A DNA stretch of 64,000 nucleotides from NCBI RefSeq assembly GCF_029633865.1, contig NC_079212.1, positions 86,730,172 to 86,794,171 on the forward strand. Reading direction: 5' to 3'. Numbering within the stretch: position 1 is the first letter of the stretch; every line of letters starts with the position of its first letter. Shown in pieces: positions 1 through 10,665 of the stretch. The notes under the pieces are model-generated. The model worked only from the letters and a program-made list of their open reading frames with translations, ran no database searches and was not told the origin of the DNA. Both the position numbers and the translations under genes were made by a program. Source of the stretch: Lampris incognitus. Lineage: Eukaryota; Chordata; Actinopteri; Lampriformes; Lampridae.

Positions 1-217
1 ACAAAGAGCCAACAGCTCGGACAGCGACTCCTAGAGGATAAATACTGAGTCTCATCAGCAGCCAGTCAGACTAGCTTGGTCTAGTCAGGAAGGCACGAAC
101 TGAGGAAGCCTCTTGGACGAGAGGCGAAACGTCCTCACGGATATATACCAAGTGCAGTTGCACTTGACTCAACTCCTTTGGAGAACCAAGACCTGGATGA
201 ATGAGAACATTCACAGA
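1..217 (-). mobile_element. Retro-insertion R1, copy 1 (partial)
   Basis: The sequence from about 30 to 217 is a near copy of 26350-26545, sharing cgactcctagaggataaat, cagtcagactagcttggtct and gacctggatgaatgaga. It interrupts the copia integrase frame at about 218. The family is not certain; it resembles the 3' tail of fish Penelope-like or LINE-like retroelements. The left end is outside the window. Confidence 0.6.
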
Positions 218-1656
218 CAACTTTTCAGTAGCTTTGGCAGCATCACTCTTTGTTTTCAGGAAATACACATAGACTACTCCTGAGTAATCACCAGTAAATG
301 CCAGAGTATATCTGAACCCATCTTTTGCCTCTTGTTCTATGGGGCCGCATAAGTCAGTGTGAACCAAATCAAGTGCTGCTTTTGCCCTGGCGTCTGGTTC
401 TGTTTCTACTCGGAGCAAATTTCCCTTGTGTGCACACTTCACAGTTTAGTTTAGACTTATCACATTTTCCCTTAGTTTTCATTCCCTCTACTACATTTTC
501 CAACTTTGACACATCCTCATAGTTACAGTGACCTAGTATTAAATCGTGCCAGGTTTGTACATCATAGCATCCACGACACCCATCACCTTGTTCATCATCT
601 ACAGCAGTGTTTCTCAACCGGGGGTCCGCGGACCCCTAGTGGTCCGTGGTGTAATTGCAAGGGGTCCGTGAAAATAAAATATCTTTAAAAAAGATCCTAT
701 GACATTTATAGAAATAGGATTATTTTACTCAAATGTGACTGAGACCTTTATCTACCTAAACTATAAAGGGTAACAGGACTTTTTTCTCTAATTACATCTG
801 TTTCACAAGTGTAATTTATCGTATTTTAATAAGAGATCTCGCTCCCGTTTGCATTGTTAAAAGTTACTGCAAAAATTCTGTTGTTACATAAATCTGAAAG
901 TTACTGAATACATATTCTGTTTTGTTACATATATCTGAAAGTTACTGCATAAGAATTCTGTTTTGTTAACTATATCTAAGTTACAACTGAAAGCTCTTAT
1001 TTTTGCCCCAAAGAGTGAATAAATGCTATAATGCAATTTAAAATGCAGTTTCTACTGTTTCTATCAAATTGCAACCCCCCTCCCCCAAGATCAGGTGGAG
1101 GGGTCCTCAGGGTAGATCAAAAATACGCAGGGGGTCCAGGACCCCCAAAAGGTTGAGAACCACTGATCTACAGTGTCCAGATATGTTTCTGCAGGAATGG
1201 TGTATTGTGTGACGGTCTCATCCGTCGCTTTCTTGGAGAGGCGTTGGCTCTGTGTAGAGGCTCATCACACGTGGCTTCCCTTTGCCAGCGTAATGGTCCC
1301 TCAGTATCTCCAACGCTCTTCTTCCATCGTCGGCGGCTTCTCTCATAATCAGGGAGAGACTTTTGTCGCCCAGAAACTTGTATCAGTTCAGCATAGGCAT
1401 CTTCACTTTTCTTTGCATCTTCGGCGACCACGTCCTCATTTTCGTCGTCATCTGGCTCTTGTAATGTGGGACCGAGCAAACGCAGATGGCCTAAAAACTT
1501 GGTGTCCCATAACTCGTAATGTTTCTCATCTCCGTCGAAGCACAGTCTGTACCATCGGCTTCCACCTTCCCTCCTGGGCCCACAACCTGTTGACGGTGTC
1601 CTGTCTGAGGGCAGGAATACCGGCTCAACTGGACCCATTTCACGGAGGAAAACCAC
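218..1656 (-). pseudogene. Ty1/copia retrotransposon remnant (gag, GAG-pre-integrase, integrase start)
   Basis: Read right to left. About 1656-1340 encodes a gag start with the copia-type block FDGDEKHYELWDTKFLGHLR; the frame then shifts but continues as SLSLIMREAADDGRRALEIL. After a hAT insertion (605-1165), positions 597-369 encode a GAG-pre-integrase domain (WHDLILGHCNYEDVSKLENV, zinc ligands CEVC), followed by the integrase start ALDLVHTDLCGPI and GFRYTLAFTGDYSGVVYVYF. The element is internally deleted and frameshifted, and is cut at 218 by another repeat. Ty1/copia elements are uncommon in vertebrates but do occur in fish. Confidence 0.8.
605..1165. mobile_element. hAT-type MITE (561 bp) inside the copia remnant
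   Basis: Terminal inverted repeats CAGTGTTTCTCAACC and GGTTGAGAACCACTG flank a non-coding AT-rich core. A perfect 8-bp target duplication ATCTACAG lies at 597-604 and 1166-1173. TIR sequence and 8-bp duplication are the hallmarks of hAT (Charlie-like) non-autonomous elements. Confidence 0.92.
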
Positions 1657-1989
1657 GCGTGCACGTCATCGGTGTTGCTGTCACCGGAGTAGTGGTTTCT
1701 TTAATTGGCGCGTGCTCTTTTGTAGACCACAGGTCAACGCAACAGCGCCCTCTTGTGGTGACATCAGTATTAGCGCACATACGCGTAACCTTGGTTTAGC
1801 CAATATTGTAACAGCGGGGCTAACAAAGGCAAAGATGAAAGAACTAAGCTTTTTTGAAACCGTGAAATTTAACTACAGTAAACAAAGCGTTTTACAGTAG
1901 CTGCTGTTTATCATAAAGGTTTATCATGAAGGTATAGTTTAATGTATGAGGCGGTGCCTTTCGAAGTTCATTCACACAGTGATCATGTA
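1657..1989. other. Non-coding gap
   Basis: Between the copia gag start and the Tc1-like element I recognise no gene or repeat. It may contain the copia 5' leader, but it does not resemble the LTR at 7566-7856. Confidence 0.4.
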
Positions 1990-3569
1990 CACTGCTCAAA
2001 AAAATAAAGGGAACACCTAAAAACACAATATAGACCTCGATGAATGAAATATTTCAGCTGAAAATCTTTATTTATTAGACAGAGGAATGTGTTTAGAGCA
2101 AAATAACCTAAGAATGATCAATGGAAATCAAAATCATTAGCCCATTAAGGTCTGGATTCAGAATCATACTCAAAATCAAAGTGGAAAATGAGAACATAGG
2201 CTGATCCAACTTCTGTGGAAATTCTTCAAGACGATTCAAAATGAGGCTCAGTAGTGTGTGTGGCCTCCACGTGCCTGTATGCACTCCCTACAACGTCTGG
2301 GCATGCTCCTGATGAGACGACGGATGGTCTCCTGAGGGATCTCCTCCCAGACCTGGATCAGGGCATCGGTCAACTCCTGGACAGTCTGTGGTGCGACATC
2401 GCGTTGGCGGATGGTACGAGACATGATGTCCCAGAGGTGCTCGATTGGATTCAGGTCTGGGGAACGTGCAGGCCAGTCCATAGCATCAATGCCCTCGACA
2501 TACAGGAACTGCTGACACACTCTGGCCACATGAGGACGAGCATTGTCATGCATGAGCAGGAACCCAGGGCCCACTGCACCAGCATATGGTCTGACAATGG
2601 GTCTGAGGATCTCATCCCGGTACCTAATGGCAGTCATGGTACCTCTGGCTAGCACGTAGAGGTCTGTGCGGCCCTCCAAGGATATGCCTCCCCAGACCAT
2701 CACTGACCCACCGCCAAACCGGTCATGCTGGAGGATGTTGCAGGCAGCAGAACATTCTCCACAGCGTCTCCAGACTCTCTCACGTCTGTCACATGTGTTC
2801 AGTGTGAACCTGCTCTCATCTGTGAAGAGCACAGGGCGCCAATGGCGAATCTGCCAACCAAGATGTTCTCTGGCAAAGGTCAATCGGGCTGCACGGTGTT
2901 GGGCTGTGAGCACAGGCCCCAATTGTGGACATCGGGCCCTCATACCATCCTCATGCATTCTGTTTCTCACTGTTTGAGCAGAGACCTGCACATTAGTGGC
3001 CTGTTGAAGGTCGTTTTGTAGGGCTCCGGCAGTGCTCCTCCTGTTCCTCCTTGCACAAAGGACCAGATAGCGGTCCTGCTGCGGGGTTGTTGTCCTCCTG
3101 CGGCCCCCTCCACGTCTCCTGGTGTACTGGCCTGTCTCCTGGTACCTCCTCCATGCTCTGGACACTGTGCTGGGAGACACATCAAATCTTCTTGCCACAG
3201 CACGCATTGATGTGCCATCCTGGATGAGCTGCACTACCTGAGCAACTTCTGTAGGTTGCAGATACCGCCTCATGCCACCTCTAGTGGTGAGGGCACTAGC
3301 AAAATGAAAAACTAACCAAAGATCGGCCAGAAAAGATGAGGACAGGCAAATGGTCTGTGGCCACCACCTGCAAATCCATTCCTTTTATAGGGGTTGTCTT
3401 GCAAATTGTCTAATTTCCACCTGGTGGAAATTAGACAATTTACCAACAGGTGAAATTGATTCACAAATCAGTGTTGCTTCCTGACTGGACAGGTTGATAT
3501 CTCAAAAGTGTGATTGACTTGGAGCTACATTGCATTGCTTATGTGTTCCCTTTATTTTTTTGAGCAGTG
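1990..3569 (-). mobile_element. Complete Tc1/mariner-superfamily transposon
   Basis: 1,580 bp with perfectly matching 27-bp terminal inverted repeats (1990-2016 and 3543-3569; cactgctcaaaaaaataaag then ggaacac), flanked by TA on both sides (1988-1989, 3570-3571). It contains one uninterrupted transposase gene on the minus strand. The structure is that of a full-length, recently mobile element. Confidence 0.95.
2248..3273 (-). CDS. Tc1-like DDE transposase, intact (341 aa)
   Basis: Cut-and-paste transposase of the IS630-Tc1-mariner superfamily. The N-terminus has paired helix-turn-helix DNA-binding motifs ([20 protein letters not shown] and [20 protein letters not shown]) and an arginine-rich GRPR-like segment ([10 protein letters not shown]). 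The catalytic triad is complete: D in LFTDESRF, D in MHDNARPH and E in NPIEHLWD with 34 residues between the last two (DD34E). The Met start at 3273 opens directly on the DNA-binding domain and 341 aa is the normal family length. No stop or frameshift is present. The protein acts only on its own terminal repeats and has no relation to the sodium-channel gene. Confidence 0.95.
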   Translation of the reverse strand: MRRYLQPTEVAQVVQLIQDGTSMRAVARRFDVSPSTVSRAWRRYQETGQYTRRRGGGRRRTTTPQQDRYLVLCARRNRRSTAGALQNDLQQATNVQVSAQTVRNRMHEDGMRARCPQLGPVLTAQHRAARLTFAREHLGWQIRHWRPVLFTDESRFTLNTCDRRERVWRRCGECSAACNILQHDRFGGGSVMVWGGISLEGRTDLYVLARGTMTAIRYRDEILRPIVRPYAGAVGPGFLLMHDNARPHVARVCQQFLYVEGIDAMDWPARSPDLNPIEHLWDIMSRTIRQRDVAPQTVQELTDALIQVWEEIPQETIRRLIRSMPRRCRECIQARGGHTHY

Positions 3570-3701
3570 TAGTTGCGTCTTGGTAAATGGAAGATACAGA
3601 CTAGATAACGCTACATACACGTTATTACACGATGACATTAACGCTACATACACGTTATGAGACGTTATGACATTACACTGCCCACTGCTCGTAACTGTAA
3701 C

Positions 3702-4070
3702 TCACACGAAGGGACTGTCACCCTTCCAGTGACCAGAAGCCATTTTTAGTCGGTAGACTCCAAAGCTGAATATTTGTCCCGAATCCAGATTTCGTCCATG
3801 TGTACCCCTCCTCCAGGCTTCTGTAGGCTTTCGGAGACTCCCCAGACCAGGACGAGGGAAGGTTGATCGGGTGGCTGTACATGTCTGGGTTCTGCGGGTC
3901 TGGAACGCTGCCCGTTCCGGCTGTTTCAGTACTCGTGAAAAGCACCCGGGGGCGTCATAAGGGTCAGTGATGTTTAATCTGTCAAATTTAGCGATGCAGC
4001 GTCCAAAGTCTCTGGAATTACAATGCGCGGGGAACCCTGGCGGCTCGAAATGGACGCAGGCGCCATCCAT
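3702..4070 (-). pseudogene. Fragment of a repeated gene family (possibly YqaJ-domain type)
   Basis: Two overlapping minus-strand frames together read DFGRCIAKFDRLNITDPYDA PGCFSRVLKQPE and then SHPINLPSSWSGESPKAYRS LEEGYTWTKSGF. This resembles the N-terminus of a multicopy fish and cnidarian family of uncharacterised proteins that carry a YqaJ-type nuclease domain and are probably transposon-derived. A frameshift separates the two parts and no downstream domain is present. The identification is from memory of the family and is tentative. Confidence 0.4.
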
Positions 4071-4332
4071 TCAGACCGGTCGCCTCTTTACGTGTCCATG
4101 GACACGCTTCTGCGAGTCACTTATACGTGTTCACTGACACGTGTCTCACAGATGCCGCTAGGGGCGCCCTGTAGCCTAATAGGTCTGTCATGACCATGGT
4201 CGTGACGCAATAGAATGTCAAAAATATTGAACAAAGATGGCGGAGCGATGCGGAGCGAAGCGAATGCTGTTAATATGTGAGTCGTAGCTAAATTTGCTAT
4301 CTTCAAATTATTTTTTGAAGCAGATATGTGCA

Positions 4333-4576
4333 TGTTGTGGTGGAAACGTATTGGGGATAGAATTCACCCCAGGAACTAAGGGTTAAGTCAGGGTTGCCCT
4401 GGCAGGTTACCGCAGGGTTAAGTTATGGTTGTCCAGCCAGTTTTCTGGTTATTCTTGCCGCCTCCTCTCAGTCGAGCTTTGGTTTTGTTGTCTCTCTGAT
4501 TTACCGTGGATTAAAGAAAGTTGCCTACAAGGCTAAAGTGTGAACCTACGGTCTTCTCCGTTCCTTCGGCTCTACA
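4333..4576 (+). repeat. 5' LTR of gypsy element 1
   Basis: Begins TGTTGTGG and ends CTCTACA (TG...CA), followed immediately by ctggtgaccccgac, a plausible tRNA primer-binding site. The gag start codon lies 52 bp further on. An ATTAAAG polyadenylation-like signal precedes the LTR end. The left boundary is tentative because no 3' LTR is available for comparison. Confidence 0.6.
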
Positions 4577-4628
4577 CTGGTGACCCCGACGTCGGTTTTC
4601 GGATAAGTTTTCTGAAACCACACACATT

Positions 4629-7565
4629 ATGGCTACGAACGCCGTTGCAATTAAACTGCCGGAGTTTTGGGAGTCTTCCGCGGCTACATGGTTCGCGCAG
4701 GCTGAGGCACATTTCGCGCTCAGAGACATAACAGCAGACGAGACCAGGTGCTACTACGTAGTGGCAGCGCTGGGGGGCGCTACGGCTTCCAGGATAAGCG
4801 GTTTCATAACCAACCCACCGGCCGATGGTAAATACGCCGCACTTAAACATCTCCTCCTTGAAACTTTTGAACTGTCAACAACGGAGGGAGCACGTCGCCT
4901 CTTCGCAATTCAGGGCTTGGGAGATGGCAAACCATCGGCGCTAATGAGCAGGATGTTAAACCTACTGGGTCAAGAAAAGCCATGTTTCCTGTTTATGGAG
5001 CTGTTTCTGCGCAACATGCCGCCCCACGTCCAGACTGCGCTCGCTAACTCCACCATCACTGATCTCCGTGAGCTGGCAAAGGAGGCTGACCGATTCTTCG
5101 TCGCTACACAACGTTCCTCCCATGCCGGGGTGCTGGCTCCTACCTTCACTGGCCCCCCGCCGACATCGCGGGCGTGGCCCGACGGTGGCGCCACAGCATC
5201 AGACCGCTACAAGCCCTCTGGACTCTGTATGTACCACGCTCGATTGGTGGGAAAGCTAAACGGTGCCGTTCCCCCTGCAACTACAGGCCGACGGGAAACG
5301 AGGGGGCCAACACTCAGTAGTGGCCGTGAGTGTTGGCGATACGAGCAGGCTACTCTTCATCCTCGACACCATCTCCGGTCGGCGATTTCTCTGTGACACG
5401 GGCGCACAGAGAAGCGTGCTCCCTGCTGCTGACGTCGACATCATGGGCGGGGAGCGGGGCCCCCAGTTGGCGACGGCTGACGGCAGCCCTATCCACCCAC
5501 ACCTACGGCGTGCGGTCTGTAGAACTGTGTTTTGGTGGACAACGTTACACGTGGGAGTTCGTCATGGCCAGTGTAACGCTTCCCCTCCTCGGAGTTGATT
5601 TTTTGTGCGCTTATGGTTTGCTAGTGGACATTCAGAACAGCCGTCTGGTCGACGCCTTAACCTTCTCCTCCTTCGCATGTACGCGGGGGGAAGCGGCCTA
5701 TGCAGGTCTAGCCAACTCTCTTTCAGAGGCAGACAAGTTCAACCGCCTCCTCGCTGAGTTCCCTGACCTCACCCAGCCTACCTTCTCTGCACCCACCGCT
5801 AAGCATGGGGTGGGGCATCACATTGCTACGAAGGGGCCCCCGGTCTACGCCAGAGCCAGGCGTCTCGACCCCGCCAAACTCGCCATTGCCAAGTCTGAGT
5901 TCGAGCACCTGGAACGCATGGGGATCATCCGCCGCTCTGACAGCCCGTGGGCGTCCCCACTCCACATCGTCGCTAAGCCTGATGGAGGTTGGCGCCCATG
6001 CGGGGACTACCGCCGACTAAATGACGCCACCACGCCCGACCGCTATCCTGTCCCGCATATCCAGAACTTTTCTGCAAACCTGTCTGGCAAACTCGTCTTC
6101 TCAAAAGTCGACCTGGTCCGTGGTTATCATCAAGTTCCCGTGCACCCCTCGGACATCCCCAAGACAGCGGTGACTACCCCATTCGGCCTATTTGAATTCC
6201 TACGAATGCCATTTGGACTCAAGAACGCGGCCCAGTCCTTTCAGCGGCTGATGGATTCAGTGCTCCGTGGCCTTCCTTTCATCTTCGTCTATTTGGACGA
6301 CATACTTATCGCCAGCGCCTCCGAGGAAGAACACCTGTCCCATCTTCACGCCCTCTTCACACGCCTCAGCCAGCATGGGCTGATCGTCAACACGGCGAAG
6401 TGCCGGTTCGGGCTGACGGCCATTGATTTCCTCGGGCACCGCATCACTGGGGACGGGGCGGTCCCTCTGCCCTCAAAGGTGGAAGCGGTGGCGGCCTTTC
6501 CGCGCCCCCAAACAGCTCGTGCGCTCAGGGAGTTCATCGGGATGGTGACATTCTACCACCGCTTCATTCCCCGAGCCGCCTTTATCATCCGGCCACTGTA
6601 CGAGGCGCTGAAAGGCAAGTCCCCCAACCAGGCGGTCGACTGGACAGGAGAGCGGGACCGTGCGTTCACCGAGACTAAAGCTGCGCTCTCCCGGGCTACC
6701 CTGCTAGCGCATCCTTCACCTACAGTGCCTATTTCCATAACCACGGATGCATCGGACTATGCTGTTGGTGCGGTTCACGAGCAGTGGGTGGGGGGGAGGG
6801 GCTTGGCAGCCTTTGGCCTTTTTCAGTCGCCAGCTTACACCCCGAGAGCGCAAGTATAGTACTTTTGACAGGGAACTCCTCGGTCTCTGGCTCGCCGTCC
6901 GGCATTTCCGGTTCCTGCTAGAGGGCCGCGAGTTTACTGCGTACGTGGACCACAAGCCCCTCACGTTTGCCATGTCCAAGACGGCCGAGCCATGGTCCGC
7001 TCGCCAGCAGCGACAACTCTCCTACATTTCGGAATTCACTACCGACATCCAGCACGTCGCTGGTAAGTCTAACCAGGTAGCTGACTGCCTCTCTAGGGCA
7101 GTGATTGGAGCGGTCCACCTAGGCCTGGACTATGCACAGATGGCCGCTGACCAGGCCACGGACCCGAGCATCCTCTGACACGGGGCTCCGCCTGCAGGAC
7201 GTTCCTTTCAGCGACACGGGTGTCACCTTCCTGTGTGACGTCTCCACAGGACAGCCCAGGCCCATCGTCCCGGACAGCTGGAGACGCCCCGTGTTTGAAG
7301 CTGTGCACGGCCTCTCTCATCCAGGCGGTAAGCCATCCGTGCGCCTGACCTCTGCTAACTTTGTGTGGGAGGGACTTAAGAGAGACGTGAAAGCGTGGGC
7401 CGACTCGTGTGTTGCCTGTCAGCGGGCTAAGATACACCGCCACATTAAGGCGCCCCTGGAACGCTTCGCAGTGCCGGAGAGACGATTTGACCATGTCCAC
7501 GTCGACCTGGTTGGTCCCCTACCCCCCTCCCATGGGTTCACCTACCTCTTCACTGTGGTGGACAG
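4629..7565 (+). pseudogene. Ty3/gypsy retrotransposon 1: gag-pol, frameshifted and 3'-truncated
   Basis: Gag starts at 4629 (KLPEFWESSAATWFAQAEAH). Protease is in another frame near 5390 ([13 protein letters not shown]), then reverse transcriptase about 5860-6450 in a third frame ([15 protein letters not shown], filter-box [11 protein letters not shown]). The RNase H start is at 6740 ([12 protein letters not shown]), continuing in a shifted frame after a G-rich run near 6790 ([20 protein letters not shown]). The integrase zinc-binding region and core start are at about 7290-7565 (CVACQRAKIHRHIKAPLERF, VDLVGPLPPSHGFTYLFTVV). At least three frame changes show it is dead. The core is cut at 7566 by a copia LTR and I did not find the remainder to the right. 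Confidence 0.88.
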
Positions 7566-7856
7566 TGTTAGAAGACTAGACTAATGCTTTGTGTCTATCT
7601 CTGCGCAGATGAAGTGGATTATTAAACCGTTATAAAGAATCGTACTGACTACCGAACTTCTGCTGGAGGGAAAAATGCAGCCTCCGTTTATTCGGTAGTT
7701 TTGGGAGAAGAAGAAAATGAACAGCGTCTCAGTGACGTAATCAATCCACGCATGTAAGCGCAACACCGCCCACTTGGGGACAAACAAAGTCGTAAACAAA
7801 ATAATAGTACACAGTAACACATAGTCATACACATACACTGGTGTCATATCTCAACA
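7566..7856 (-). repeat. 3' LTR of copia element 2
   Basis: On the minus strand it begins TGTTGAGATATGACACC and ends CTTCTAACA (TG...CA), 291 bp. It is preceded by a purine-rich tract (aagtgggag) expected for the polypurine tract. Its distal end abuts the interrupted gypsy integrase frame at 7565, so it marks the insertion point. Confidence 0.8.
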
Positions 7857-9065
7857 CTCCCACTTATGAATCATGAGCTTACTGTATACCTTTTCATATT
7901 CATAGAACAAAAAAAAACTTAGTATAACCCATACCACTCACATTTCACACACCAAACATTGCCTTAGCAAATGTCTTCAGTTTTACCTTGGATGCGGGCT
8001 TCGTCATTACATCCATCTGGTGTAAAATCAAGTCATATTGAGCCGCCTTCTGTAGAAGCACTCGAACACTTGTTAGGTTGGCTGTCGGCGAAAATGTCTC
8101 CCCATAATCCACCCCAGCTCTCTGGCTATATCCCTTTGCTACAAATCTAGCCTTGTACTTGTCGTGTCCGTCTATATCTGTCTTTATCGCATACACCCAC
8201 CTTCCTCCCACTGTTTTCTTGCCCTCTGGCAATTTCGTAAGGGTGAATGTTTTGTTGTCTCTTAGAGACTCCATTTCCTCGTCCATTGCCCTGGACCACT
8301 TTTCTGATTCTGGCGATTCCATGGCCTCTTTAAAGGTCAGAGGGACACCGCACACTGCCCTGTATGCATAATCTATAGTAGTGAGTGAGCTGTCATCACT
8401 GTCACCCTGACTATAGTCAATCAGGTATCTCGGAGGGTTGCGTTCCCTTTGGGGGTACCTCCCACTGGCTGAGGCTTGTGACGTCACCATTGGGTGCTCC
8501 TCGTCATCATCCTCGGGTGCTGACTGTGTACCGTCAGTCTGTACATTTTTCTGTACTCTAGGCTGAGTTGCAGCTGTCTCAACAGACTTTCTCTCTCTTA
8601 CCCAGTCTTCTGGGTGCAGACCTGGTGTCTGAGTCTCATTTTCACTAGTTGCCTTGTGTACAAATTTAACTAGTCTGTGTTTCTGTACTTTCTCTTGGTC
8701 AGGGTAGTAGACTAGGTAGGCCGGGCTGTTCTTGTCGTGTCCTACAAAACGCCCCCTCTCACATCTAGAATCTAACTTTCCCTTGTCCTGCTGGTAAGCA
8801 TAGCATTCTGTCCCGAATTTTTGCATTCTAGCCATGTTGCACTTTTTTCCTGTCATTGCCGTGTATGGCGTAGTGCCTGTGTGGTTGTTGAAGCATCTGT
8901 TTCTGGTGTGGGCTGCCTCCTGTACAGCATAATGCCAGAGGCTCTTTGGTAGACCACTATCTATTAGCATACACCTTGCCATCTCGAATAATGTGCGTCC
9001 TTCTCTCTCTGCAACGCCATTTTGATGGGGAGAGTATGGGCAGGACGTCTCAGGCTTTGCTTCCG
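7857..9065 (-). pseudogene. Ty1/copia retrotransposon 2: integrase C-terminus fused to truncated RT
   Basis: An open minus-strand frame from about 9065 to 7945. It starts in the integrase core at ETSCPYSPHQNGVAEREGRT, continues through the integrase C-terminus (RFVGHDKNSPAYLVYYPDQE) and a variable linker to the RVT_2 start (EEMESLRDNKTFTLTKLPEG, GGRWVYAIKTDIDGHDKYKA RFVAKGYSQ). It then jumps from LILHQMDV directly to MTKPASKVKLKTFAKAMFGV, the element's C-terminal end. The catalytic RT (YVDD box) and RNase H are therefore missing in frame. The 5' half of the element (LTR, gag, integrase N-terminus) is also absent. Confidence 0.85.
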
Positions 9066-10160
9066 ACTGGCAGACAGTCTTGAGAGCCAACAACATTTCA
9101 TGGGTGTGTAAGAACAAATTTGTACGTACGAACGATTGATGAACGAGGCCGTGAGACGAGTGCAGCACCGAAAAGACACCCTACAAACATCTTCCATAAC
9201 TCCACTCTTACACACTGCAGCGTCCCCAGAATCCCTCGGCACGCCAGTGGCCCCCTGCTGGTCATACTACAGCACTTCATTTGGAAACGTGCTTTTGCAT
9301 AATTTTGAGGGATTTCTATTGGGAAAATATTCAATATCTTCAAGATTAAACGAGTTGAACCAGCTCTTCTCTTCATGCATGTGATGCTGCATGTTATTCA
9401 GGACAAATACACCATACAGAAAGCCATGGGTCCGCCTATGTATTTCGGTATCCTCACCACAAAGAAAACTGGGCAACATCTGTCAAAAATGGTTTTCTGT
9501 CTTTTCACTTATTAGTCATAAAAACAAATGGAGATTCACAAGTTATTTCATAAAAATTATTTTTATTTGGGGACTGTAATGTGTGTTCAGAGAGAAACCG
9601 ATTTTTCGGCTACTGACCACTGGGAAGGGCTCCTAAGCCAAACGTCCATCCTGCTCAGAAGAAGCAGTTTAGTAAATACAAGATGGCCTGTGTGGTTGAG
9701 TATGTCAAGTGGTGGAAGTAGCCTACACCAATGTTCTGGTCTGTGGAGAGCAAACAGCACACCTTCTTGGTTTCAGTGCTAAAGAGATCATGGTTCAAAT
9801 TAATCAAAATTACGCAAAAAAAATCTTTAAAAACTAGGTGGTTTCTTATAAGCAGCAGGAGACCGTTGATGTGTGAAGTGGTTTTGGAGACACCACACTC
9901 TATAAGAGGGAGGTTACTGAATATTTTTTAAAAAATCCCCAAAATTATGCAAAAGCCTTTTTTTCCCCAAACTAAGTGTTGTGTTATAATCAACAGGAGA
10001 CCCCTGGTGGTTGAACTGAATTTGATGGTACTACACTGTGTAAGAGTTTGGAGAAACTACACTGTACAGTTATTACTATACAGTGTATAGTGTACAGTGT
10101 ATAGTGTATAGTGTATTGTGTATTGTACTGTACTTCAAGAAATGATGTGTTGGAACAACT
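9066..10160. other. Non-coding stretch with a diverged repeat pair
   Basis: No gene recognised. Two related units of about 135 bp occur at about 9805-9935 and 9939-10060 (caaaattacgcaaaa... / ccaaaattatgcaaaa..., each followed by a cagcaggagacc-like core). A cagtgtatagtg-type simple repeat lies at about 10075-10135. Confidence 0.5.
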
Positions 10161-10184
10161 TTGAAGAGCATGGGCATGTCAGTC

Positions 10185-10285
10185 TGCGGGTGAAACTGTG
10201 GAACAGCTTGAGCGTGGAACTCAAAGTACAAACATTACACAGTTCAAGAAGAAGTACGAAGGTCTGATTATCAAGAGATATGGAT
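10185..10285 (+). pseudogene. LINE reverse transcriptase C-terminal scrap
   Basis: Encodes VKLWNSLSVELK and, after a one-base shift, TQFKKKYEGLIIKRYG. This is the typical C-terminal end of fish LINE reverse transcriptases (VWNSLP...FK..L). About 100 bp only; the rest of the element is not recognisable. Confidence 0.45.
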
Positions 10286-10390
10286 GGGGACGATGAAGAC
10301 TTGTGTCGACTGTTAACGTTTTACTTATCCCCAAACATTCCTAATTACTTTTTCATTTTCCTTTATATGACACCGAGTGGATATCTGGGT

Positions 10391-10395
<5 letters not shown>

Positions 10396-10446
<51 letters not shown>
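10396..10446. repeat. (AT)n microsatellite
   Basis: Uninterrupted AT dinucleotides, about 25 units. Confidence 0.95.
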
Positions 10447-10450
<4 letters not shown>

Positions 10451-10552
10451 CCAGTGAGTCAAGTAAATTCTTTATGAGACAGTACAAGTCTGTTTCATGC
10501 CATAAGCAATCATCAGCTGTCAATCTCATTGACGATTGAATGACTGGATTAT

Positions 10553-10553
10553 G

Positions 10554-10584
<31 letters not shown>

Positions 10585-10660
10585 ATCTATCTATCTGTCT
10601 ATCTGTCTGTCTGTCTGTCTGTCTGTCTATATCTATCTATCTCTCTCTCTCTCTATATAT
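10553..10660. repeat. (TCTA)n/(TGTC)n/(TC)n compound microsatellite
   Basis: Tetranucleotide tracts grading from tcta to tgtc to tc and then ta, directly left of the Tc1-like TIR. Confidence 0.95.
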
Positions 10661-10665
10661 ATATA

